In this document: positions 40,627 through 47,509 of the stretch, piece by piece
Layout of the letters: the number at the start of each line of letters is the position of its first letter
Numbering within the stretch: position 1 is the stretch's first letter
Assembly (NCBI RefSeq): GCF_000526935.1
Contig: NZ_JAHA01000003.1
Location: 496,001 to 560,000 of the forward strand
Length of the DNA stretch: 64,000 nucleotides
Direction: 5' to 3'
From: Butyrivibrio sp. FCS014
Lineage (GTDB): Bacteria; Bacillota; Clostridia; Lachnospirales; Lachnospiraceae
Program-made: the position numbers and the translations under genes
The notes under the pieces: generated by a model
Seen by the model: only the letters and a program-made list of their open reading frames with translations
What the model was told of the DNA's origin: nothing
The model's database searches: none

Positions 40627-42676
40627 CAAAATTTGCAGATTTTGTACTAAGGAGCCCTCTTAATACATTATATTGTGGAGATGACAGATCAGGGTCCTCT
40701 GATAGTATCCTGTCAGCATCATTTGCGGCAGCCTTGATAAGGTCGCTGTCGTGATATATATCCCCTATCCTGAAGATCATCTCTCCGCTTTGCCTTACTC
40801 CGAAAAGATCTCCGGGGCCTCTCTGCCTCAAATCCTCCTCGGCGATCTTAAAGCCGTCATTGGACTTGTTCATAATACCAAGCCTTTGTGCAGCTTCCTC
40901 GCTGTCTGAACTGTTGATAAAAATACAGTAGGACTGATTCTCGCCTCGTCCTACACGGCCCCTCAGCTGATGAAGCTGTGAAAGCCCGAATCTCTCCGAA
41001 TTTTCAATCATCATAACTGTGGCATTTGGAACATTGATACCTACCTCTATAACCGTTGTGGAGACCAGTACATCAATATCTTTTGCCGCAAAAGCTTCCA
41101 TTATCCTGTCCTTAACAGCAGGCTTCATCCGTCCGTGCAGCACCTCAACCCTTATGGAATCCGGAAGGGCTGCCTTAAGCTTCTGGGCATAATCCGTTAC
41201 ATTCTCAACCCCGTCCAGTTCTCCCTCTTCCACCATGGGACATATCACATAGGCCTGTCTTCCCTGTTCAACCTGATCCTTAATGAATTTATAGGCTGTA
41301 GGCCTGTAGGAGGTTCCCACCACGCAGTTCTTTATGGGGAGTCTTCCCTTTGGCATCTCATTGATCACTGAAATATGCAGATCTCCGTAGAGAATAATTG
41401 CAAGAGTTCTCGGGATCGGCGTAGCACTCATGGCAAGAACGTGGGTATTCATTCCTTTTCCCGCCAGAGCTTCACGCTGCCTTACTCCGAATCTGTGCTG
41501 TTCATCGGTCACAACAAGAGCCAGGTTCTTGTAATTAACCTTTTCCTGAATCAATGCATTGGTGCCGATTATGCAATTAACTTCTCCTTCGCTTATCTGC
41601 CGCTGAGCTTCCTTCTTGTCCTTAGCAGACAAAGCTCCGGTAAGAAGCACGGGCTTAAGGTTTACAAGCCCGTATTTTTCTATCATTTCCTTAAAGCCTT
41701 CAAAATGCTGGGCCGCCAGAACTTCCGTTGGTGCCATCAAAGCTCCCTGATACCCGTTTGCTGCCGCGGTCAAAAGAGCCATCATTGCCAGGATGGTCTT
41801 GCCAGAGCCCACGTCTCCCTGAATGAGCCTGTTCATTACACTCTTTCCCGAAAGGTCATTCATAATATCATTCCAGGCATCACTTTGGGCTTTGGTAAGC
41901 TTGTAGGGCAGCTTTTCAAGAAGTCTTTTTACATCCGCAACTTCCATCATCACTGCAGTATTCTCAATGGTTTCCGAACTGAGCTTTAAGAGCCTTAGCC
42001 TTAACAAAAATGCAAGGAACTCATTATACGCAAGTCTTCTTCTGGCTCTTTCCAGGATCTCTTCATCAGCCGGGAAATGAATGCCTCTTGCTGCCTCAAA
42101 ATAAGACATAAGGCCAAGACTTTTAAGAAGATTTTCAGGAACGGTTTCTTCCATTTTCCCGACATTTTTAAAAGCCTGCTCCACGGCCTTGATAACCGCA
42201 TTATTGGTAAGGCCCTTGGTGAGCGGGTACCTTGGCCACAATGTTCCCATCAGGGAATTATATTCCTCGGGTTTTATCATTTTGGGATGATCCATGGAAA
42301 AGAAATTGCCCTTTTTACGGACAACTCCTCTGAAAATATAGGTAGTTCCGCTTTTGATGGAACTTGCAAGATATGGGGCGTTAAAGAAGGTCATCTTAAC
42401 TCTGCCTGTCTGATCTGCCGCCTCAAAGGCCACTATAGACAGATTGCGGACATGACGTCTTGTGACATTTCCGATAATGGTAAGTCTGCAGCTGTTTACA
42501 ATGCCTTCCTTAAGATCGCAGGCCCTTACGGGAGCTTCATATTTATCATATCCCCTGGGGTAATATGTAATAAGGTCGCCGCATGTATATATGCCGCACT
42601 TATTAAAGAGCTTGGCGGTTTTGTCGCCAATCCCCTTCAGGCCGGTTATGTTTTCGCTAAGATAAACGTTACTCAC
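40607..42676 (-). CDS. recG: ATP-dependent DNA helicase RecG
   Basis: Branch-migration helicase that remodels stalled forks. The N-terminal wedge OB domain covers ~50-160, helicase motif I is RLIQGDVGSGKT, motif II VVTDEQHRFG, motif III AMSATPIPRTL and motif VI QLRGRVGRG. About 689 residues. The GTG chosen has GGGGG five bases upstream; an in-frame TTG four codons earlier overlaps that ribosome site. Confidence 0.95.
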   Translation of the reverse strand: MSNVYLSENITGLKGIGDKTAKLFNKCGIYTCGDLITYYPRGYDKYEAPVRACDLKEGIVNSCRLTIIGNVTRRHVRNLSIVAFEAADQTGRVKMTFFNAPYLASSIKSGTTYIFRGVVRKKGNFFSMDHPKMIKPEEYNSLMGTLWPRYPLTKGLTNNAVIKAVEQAFKNVGKMEETVPENLLKSLGLMSYFEAARGIHFPADEEILERARRRLAYNEFLAFLLRLRLLKLSSETIENTAVMMEVADVKRLLEKLPYKLTKAQSDAWNDIMNDLSGKSVMNRLIQGDVGSGKTILAMMALLTAAANGYQGALMAPTEVLAAQHFEGFKEMIEKYGLVNLKPVLLTGALSAKDKKEAQRQISEGEVNCIIGTNALIQEKVNYKNLALVVTDEQHRFGVRQREALAGKGMNTHVLAMSATPIPRTLAIILYGDLHISVINEMPKGRLPIKNCVVGTSYRPTAYKFIKDQVEQGRQAYVICPMVEEGELDGVENVTDYAQKLKAALPDSIRVEVLHGRMKPAVKDRIMEAFAAKDIDVLVSTTVIEVGINVPNATVMMIENSERFGLSQLHQLRGRVGRGENQSYCIFINSSDSEEAAQRLGIMNKSNDGFKIAEEDLRQRGPGDLFGVRQSGEMIFRIGDIYHDSDLIKAAANDADRILSEDPDLSSPQYNVLRGLLSTKSANFVDFTTL

Positions 42677-42698
42677 TCTAGCCCCCAATAAAAACTAA

Positions 42699-42720
42699 AC
42701 CGGACACTGATGGTCCGGCT
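42699..42720 (-). terminator. Terminator after fakA
   Basis: Minus strand AGCCGGAC-CATCAGT-GTCCGGTT, followed by TAGTTTTT. It separates the gls24-fakA unit from recG. Confidence 0.8.
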
Positions 42721-42738
42721 TAGAGATAGTTTTAATGA

Positions 42739-44532
42739 TTATTCTGCAGAAACAATGTAGTAATAGATGGGCTGTCCGCCATACTGAAGGTCAACATCGC
42801 AGGAAGGATATTCCTTGGAAACCTTCTCTCTTAAAGCTTCGGCGCTGCTCTCCTCAACCTCATCACCGTAGTAGATACTGATGAGCTCCAGGTCTTCATT
42901 CATCATCTTGCCTATCATGTCAAAAGTAACATCTGCAATATCGCTTCCGACACCGAGGATACCGGAATCACCGATTCCCATGTAATCGCCCTGTTTGATG
43001 GCAACATCATCTATCATTGTATCTCTGACAGCATAGGTTACTTCACCGGTCTTTACTGTAGAAAGAGATTCTGTCATTGCTGCCACATTATCTTCAACAG
43101 CTACATCAGGTACATAATTGATGATAGCTGTGATACCCTGAGGAACTGTCTTTGAAGGAACAACGATGATCTTCTTGTTATCATCACTGTCTTCAGACAT
43201 TATCGCTGCCTGGTTGGCTGCCAGGATAATGTTCTTGTTGTTGGGAAGAACAATTACAGTGTCAGCATTTACCTTGGCTACTGCATCAAGGATATCTGCT
43301 GTACTGGGGTTCATTGTCTGACCGCCTTCTATAACATAGTCAACACCAAGTCCTCTGAATATCTCAGCAAGACCGCCTCCGGCGCAGACAGTAACAAATC
43401 CCACATCTTTTCTGGGAAGAGCTTCCTCCGGAACTGTATCCTCGGGAGCTGAGTCCATATCTACCTTGTCACCAAGAGGGATCTCATCACCTGCTGAATA
43501 TGTAGGTGTAAGTTCGGCGGCGCCGTTGATCTCTGTCTGTATCTCTGACCAGGAGCCGTCTGCATTCTCATGGAAGAGCTTCTCTCTGTGCTCCATCCAC
43601 ATGTTATCAATCTTCATATTGGAAAGCTGACCGTACATGAGAGCTCTCTGGATTGCAAGTCCGGGATCGTTGGAGTGAACGTGGACCTTACAGATCTCAT
43701 CATCAGCCACCATAACGATACTGTCTCCGATAGACTCAAGGAATCCCTTGAAATCAATCTCCTGCTTTACATTTAAAGGCTTGTTAAGAAGAACAATAAA
43801 CTCTGTACAATAGCCAAACTTGATGTCCTCCTCTGTCTGAGCCTGACCTTTTGATTTGATCCTTGCTCCGGGAGTTACATCATCTTCATGGATTGAAAGA
43901 TCTATCTCTTTGCCAAGGAAGCCGTCAAAAGCGCCTTTAAGTACCTGAACAAGACCCTGTCCGCCTGAATCCACAACGCCTGCCTGCTTAAGAACAGGGA
44001 GCATATCGGGAGTCTTGGCAAGAACTTCCTCTGCATATTTGATAACTTCTTCGCAGAACTGCTTGATATCATCGCAGCCTTCCATTGCAAGCTCATGAGC
44101 CTTCTCACTTGCGCCCTTGGCAACGGTAAGGATTGTTCCTTCCTTGGGCTTCATAACAGCCTTGTAGGCAGTCTCTACAGCCTTATCAAAAGCCTGTGAA
44201 AGAACATTTACATTTATCTCATCGTGCTCTTTAACAACCTTTGTAAAGCCTCTAAGAAGCTGTGAAAGGATAACTCCTGAGTTACCTCTTGCGCCTCTTA
44301 AAGAACCTGAAGAAATAGCCTTGCAGATTGCCTCCATATTGGCACTGTCACCAAGACCCTGAACCTCTTTGGCTGCTGACATGATAGTCATGGTCATGTT
44401 TGTTCCTGTATCACCGTCGGGAACAGGGAACACATTCAGCTCGTTGATCCATTCTTTTTTGGCGTCAAGATTCTTAGCACCGCTAAGAAACATCTTGGCA
44501 ATCAGCTTTGCATCAATAGCATTATTACTCAA
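42739..44532 (-). CDS. fakA: Fatty acid kinase catalytic subunit FakA (DAK2/YloV family)
   Basis: Phosphorylates fatty acids presented by FakB/DegV proteins. The N-terminal DhaL-like ATP domain (~1-200) shows PVPDGDTGTNMTMT and the GARGNSGVILSQ segment. A middle domain and a C-terminal ~EDD-rich FakB-binding domain complete 597 residues. It is paired with an upstream Asp23/Gls24 gene, the typical Firmicute arrangement. Its fold is shared with dhaL at the other end of the window. Confidence 0.9.
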   Translation of the reverse strand: MSNNAIDAKLIAKMFLSGAKNLDAKKEWINELNVFPVPDGDTGTNMTMTIMSAAKEVQGLGDSANMEAICKAISSGSLRGARGNSGVILSQLLRGFTKVVKEHDEINVNVLSQAFDKAVETAYKAVMKPKEGTILTVAKGASEKAHELAMEGCDDIKQFCEEVIKYAEEVLAKTPDMLPVLKQAGVVDSGGQGLVQVLKGAFDGFLGKEIDLSIHEDDVTPGARIKSKGQAQTEEDIKFGYCTEFIVLLNKPLNVKQEIDFKGFLESIGDSIVMVADDEICKVHVHSNDPGLAIQRALMYGQLSNMKIDNMWMEHREKLFHENADGSWSEIQTEINGAAELTPTYSAGDEIPLGDKVDMDSAPEDTVPEEALPRKDVGFVTVCAGGGLAEIFRGLGVDYVIEGGQTMNPSTADILDAVAKVNADTVIVLPNNKNIILAANQAAIMSEDSDDNKKIIVVPSKTVPQGITAIINYVPDVAVEDNVAAMTESLSTVKTGEVTYAVRDTMIDDVAIKQGDYMGIGDSGILGVGSDIADVTFDMIGKMMNEDLELISIYYGDEVEESSAEALREKVSKEYPSCDVDLQYGGQPIYYYIVSAE

Positions 44533-44561
44533 AACAAAATCCTCCTGAACTTAGAAATCGA

Positions 44562-44924
44562 TCAATCAATGACACGGACGCCCTCGACATAGATGTTAAT
44601 CTTTTCGATTTCAAGCCCCGTAAACTCTTCTACTTTGTATTTAACGTTATCAATAAGGTTGTTGGATACAGCTGAAATGCTAACGCCGTAAGCAACAATA
44701 ACATGAAAGTCCAGCTTAAGCTTATTGTTCTGATCAAGAGATACATTGATTCCTCTTGTCATAGAATCAAGCTTCAGAAGACTAACCAGTCCATCTTTAA
44801 CATTAACGTTGGCCATTCCGACAATACCGAAGCACTCCATGGCAACTGCGCCAGCATACTGGGCAATAACTTCATTGTCAATTGAGATATTTCCCATGTG
44901 AGTATTCATTGAAGAACTCTTCAT
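44562..44924 (-). CDS. Asp23/Gls24-family envelope stress protein
   Basis: A 120-residue alkaline-shock-type protein. GNISIDNEVIAQYAGAVAME at the start, LDFHVIVAYGVSISAVSNNL in the middle and VNIYVEGVRV at the end are the family pattern. It is encoded just before fakA with 29 bases between, as in Bacillus yloU-yloV. Confidence 0.92.
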   Translation of the reverse strand: MKSSSMNTHMGNISIDNEVIAQYAGAVAMECFGIVGMANVNVKDGLVSLLKLDSMTRGINVSLDQNNKLKLDFHVIVAYGVSISAVSNNLIDNVKYKVEEFTGLEIEKINIYVEGVRVID

Positions 44925-44983
44925 GTTTATCCTCCTTTAATTGCCATTTTTTAAACGAACTCAAAAAGCCGCATACTTTTGTT

Positions 44984-44989
44984 ATTATA
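44984..44989 (-). promoter_or_regulatory. Possible -10 of the gls24-fakA operon
   Basis: TATAAT on the minus strand about 60 bases before the gls24 start. No good -35 at 16-18 bp. The rest of this gap up to the rpmB terminator is AT-rich without further features. Confidence 0.4.
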
Positions 44990-45069
44990 ATATCAGTTTC
45001 CAAAAAAATAAACCATTATTTTTTATTGCAGTCCACTAATTAAATTGTAGACTGTAATGGAAATAAAAA

Positions 45070-45093
45070 ATCGTCCGGCGTTAACCGGACGAT
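45070..45093 (-). terminator. Terminator of rpmB
   Basis: Minus strand ATCGTCCGG-TTAACG-CCGGACGAT with TTTTTT following. It lies 15 bp after the rpmB stop. Confidence 0.9.
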
Positions 45094-45107
45094 CATAAGT
45101 CTTAAGA

Positions 45108-45293
45108 TTAAGCTCTCTCAACTTTGTTGGATCTAAGGCAGCTTGAACAAACGTGCATTCTCTTTGTAGCTCCGTTAATCTTAACTGCTACGTGCTGAAC
45201 GTTAGACTTCCAAACTCTGTTAGATCTTCTATGAGAATGGCTTACGTTGTTTCCGAAATGAACGCCCTTGCCACAAACTTCACATTTAGCCAT
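45108..45293 (-). CDS. rpmB: 50S ribosomal protein L28, zinc-binding (C+) form
   Basis: A 61-residue L28 with CEVCGKG at the start and HVCSSC near the end. The two CxxC pairs mark the zinc-containing paralogue type, rather than the Cys-less form induced in zinc starvation by some bacteria. AAGGAGGT precedes the ATG. Monocistronic, with its own promoter, leader hairpin and terminator. Confidence 0.97.
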   Translation of the reverse strand: MAKCEVCGKGVHFGNNVSHSHRRSNRVWKSNVQHVAVKINGATKRMHVCSSCLRSNKVERA

Positions 45294-45341
45294 TTTGACA
45301 CCTCCTTATAAGCCATGTAATCAATTCTGATAGCAATTTAG

Positions 45342-45357
45342 TGCGGATTTTTCCGCA
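45342..45357 (-). promoter_or_regulatory. Small hairpin in the rpmB leader
   Basis: TGCGGA-AAAA-TCCGCA, a perfect 6-bp stem right after the promoter. It may stabilise the 5' end of the mRNA or bind a regulator; too small for a known ribosomal leader class. Confidence 0.5.
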
Positions 45358-45365
45358 ACATTGAT

Positions 45366-45394
45366 ATATTATCAAATAAATTCTAATATTGCAA
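45366..45394 (-). promoter_or_regulatory. Promoter of rpmB
   Basis: Minus strand TTGCAA (45389-45394), 17-bp spacer, TAATAT (45366-45371). Confidence 0.6.
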
Positions 45395-45429
45395 GCAAAA
45401 TCTTAAAAAAACCATATTTTTTAATACTT

Positions 45430-45846
45430 TTAAATTGAAAATGCAAAAAGAGCCAGCTTGGAAAGTACCAGTTCCCTGACGATCATTCCCTGACTTTCCT
45501 TCTCACTGACAGGGATTTTCACAAGCTGTTCTATGGTAAGAAGCTTTTCTTTAAATCCCTTTTCACGTTTTGAGGGATCCTTGTAGAGAACCACTCTTAC
45601 TCTGGCCTTCAGCTGTTTATAGACCTCATAATCGAAGCCTTCCTTTTCCATATAATAGAGGTGGCTCTCCAATGTGGTGTCATAGTCCACGCTGTCCTTT
45701 AGATATTTGGTTATAACGGACTTGAATTTAAAAGGGACATTCTCGTTGTCAAGAAGATATCTGTAGCTGCTTCGGCATCCAAAGTAATGTCTCTCTATAT
45801 CCTGCATGTAATATTTAAAATCATTTTCTCCGGAGATACCGTACAT
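45430..45846 (-). CDS. Hypothetical protein, last gene of the sigma-like operon
   Basis: I do not recognise this 138-residue soluble protein. It is helical, rich in Tyr, Lys and Glu, with a basic stretch (KARVRVVLYKDPSKREKG) and a hydrophobic C-terminal helix (VLSKLALFAFSI). There is no Cys cluster, signal or catalytic motif. Its start shares a base with the sigma-like gene's stop (TAATG), so it is probably made together with that protein and could be its partner. Confidence 0.6.
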   Translation of the reverse strand: MYGISGENDFKYYMQDIERHYFGCRSSYRYLLDNENVPFKFKSVITKYLKDSVDYDTTLESHLYYMEKEGFDYEVYKQLKARVRVVLYKDPSKREKGFKEKLLTIEQLVKIPVSEKESQGMIVRELVLSKLALFAFSI

Positions 45847-46610
45847 TACTTCTTCTTATCCTCGCCGCTTTCAAGGTCTTCTATATTATCCCCGCTGAAT
45901 TTAATGGCCGTTCTGATCTTGTCCTCATCCCAACCGGTTTCTTCCATAAGTTCTGCTACCGTCACCTTTCTTCTTAGGTCCTCCGACAGCTCTTTTGCCT
46001 TATCCGCAACTTCCTGGACGAGCTTAAGAACCTTCTGTTGTCCCGCATCTTCTGCAAGATTGTCTTCTATAACAGCTTCCATGGCATCAAGCATCATTTT
46101 ATAAAGGAAGCTCTCCACCTCATCAGGCTCACCCACTGCATCAAGCATGGTAACGCCTCTTGTAAGGGCCACATTGCCTTCTCCGATAAGGTCTTCAAGG
46201 TAAACGCCCTGCTCGGTATACATTCTGGCGACATCCACCACCAAGGGCAGATAATTGTTTATAAGCTTCTGCTGAGCATCCCTGTCTCCGGCGATTGCAG
46301 CCATTGAGACAGCTCTTTTCTCTCCGTCAGATAAAACAGGAAGGTCCTTTAATTCCTTGAGGTACTCTTCAAGGTAGTTAGTCTCTTCCTCCGTAAGGTC
46401 GTCTTCTATCTCTGCGGGGGCATCGATACCAACCTTATGTTTCTCAAGATAGTCAAAAACCATGGCCATCTGTGAGTCATCAAGCTCAAGCTCCGAGAAG
46501 GCATCCATAACCTCCTGCTTTGAGATGACATTTTTATTCTCTCTTGCAGTCCTTGTCACAAACTTAAGGATCTGTGCAAACTCTTTTTCCTTATTCTCTA
46601 AATTACCCAT
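45846..46610 (-). CDS. Primary-sigma-like protein lacking region 4
   Basis: A 254-residue protein that aligns by eye with vegetative sigma factors. Residues ~29-62 resemble region 1.1 (FSELELDDSQMAMVFDYLEK). Residues ~77-150 resemble regions 1.2-2.2 (YLKELKDLPVLSDGEK, then LEDLIGEGNVALTRGV, the beta-prime-binding helix), and ~216-240 region 3 (VTVAELMEETGWDEDKIRTA). Region 2.3-2.4 should contain the promoter-melting aromatics (FSTYATWWIRQAI); here it reads ESFLYKMMLDAMEAVI, without the Trp pair. Region 4 is absent. It may bind core polymerase without recognising promoters. Confidence 0.7.
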   Translation of the reverse strand: MGNLENKEKEFAQILKFVTRTARENKNVISKQEVMDAFSELELDDSQMAMVFDYLEKHKVGIDAPAEIEDDLTEEETNYLEEYLKELKDLPVLSDGEKRAVSMAAIAGDRDAQQKLINNYLPLVVDVARMYTEQGVYLEDLIGEGNVALTRGVTMLDAVGEPDEVESFLYKMMLDAMEAVIEDNLAEDAGQQKVLKLVQEVADKAKELSEDLRRKVTVAELMEETGWDEDKIRTAIKFSGDNIEDLESGEDKKK

Positions 46611-46619
46611 AATATCCTC

Positions 46620-47507
46620 TTATTGAACGTGCTGATGTGTGAAAAGATGATCCTGGCAGTACTCATAATTGCCGTTGCACTTGGAGCAGAAACGGAATTC
46701 AAGATTTGGATTGTCCTTCTCTGTCCTGCCGCAAACAGCACATTTATGCCTTGTAACTCCGGGAGGTGCCATCTTTACATTTCTCTTAAACTCCTGCCTG
46801 CGCTTAATCTCTTTGGGATTAAGGTGACTTGCTCTGCCGGTTGACAGATAAAACAGGAAAAGATTTATGAACTGTGAAAGGATCGCAAAAAGCACTCCGT
46901 AAACGCCCTGGATAAGTCCTGTGTAGATAGCATCAAAGGCAAGGAAAGCTGCGTATATGATTCCAAGCCACTTAACCTTAACAGGAATAATGAACATGAG
47001 AAGCAGCTGCATATCAGGATAACTGATGGCAAAGGTCAGAAATACCGCCATCTGAATATAATATGTAGAAAAGATCGGTGCCATAAATCCTGAATATGCC
47101 GCAAGCAGCGCACCGTTACCTTTAAGTACGATGGCATGCACGCCGAAGGTAACAAATGCTGCAATGATCATGAAAAGAGCTCCGCCAAAGATGAACACAT
47201 TGTACTTGAATGTGCCGATGGTACGCTCCATGGTGGTTCCGATGAAATAGTAAAGGTACAAGGTAATGATGATCCAGATACTAAGTGCTACGGGAGGGAT
47301 CAGGATCCAGGTCACAAGACGCCATACCTGTCCGTGAAGTATCTGATACACATCAAGAGTAAGATAATCCGTCAGATTAAAGGGAAGCACTCTTCCAAGA
47401 AGCTGAAGAACAAATCCCGCAACATACAGGATCAGTATGTTTCTGGTAAGGTTCGGGATTGCATATTTCCCGAATTTTCGTTCCAGATTATAAAGAAAAT
47501 TATTCAT
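46620..47507 (-). CDS. Rhomboid-fold membrane protein with C-terminal zinc ribbon
   Basis: A 295-residue protein with about six membrane helices followed by a cytoplasmic tail. The helices and LHGQVWRLVTWILIPP (like the rhomboid WR loop) suggest a rhomboid fold. The usual GxSG appears as AYSG in LLAAYSGFMAPIF, and I find no His in the last helices, so protease activity is doubtful. The tail has two zinc-binding pairs, CAVCGR and CSKC, plus a further Cys and His residues. It starts two bases after the sensor gene's stop. Confidence 0.65.
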   Translation of the reverse strand: MNNFLYNLERKFGKYAIPNLTRNILILYVAGFVLQLLGRVLPFNLTDYLTLDVYQILHGQVWRLVTWILIPPVALSIWIIITLYLYYFIGTTMERTIGTFKYNVFIFGGALFMIIAAFVTFGVHAIVLKGNGALLAAYSGFMAPIFSTYYIQMAVFLTFAISYPDMQLLLMFIIPVKVKWLGIIYAAFLAFDAIYTGLIQGVYGVLFAILSQFINLFLFYLSTGRASHLNPKEIKRRQEFKRNVKMAPPGVTRHKCAVCGRTEKDNPNLEFRFCSKCNGNYEYCQDHLFTHQHVQ

Positions 47508-47509
47508 TG

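Noticed and set aside
42739-44532. Second dihydroxyacetone kinase
   Set aside because: The DhaL-like domain is shared, but the length, C-terminal domain and gls24 neighbour identify FakA.
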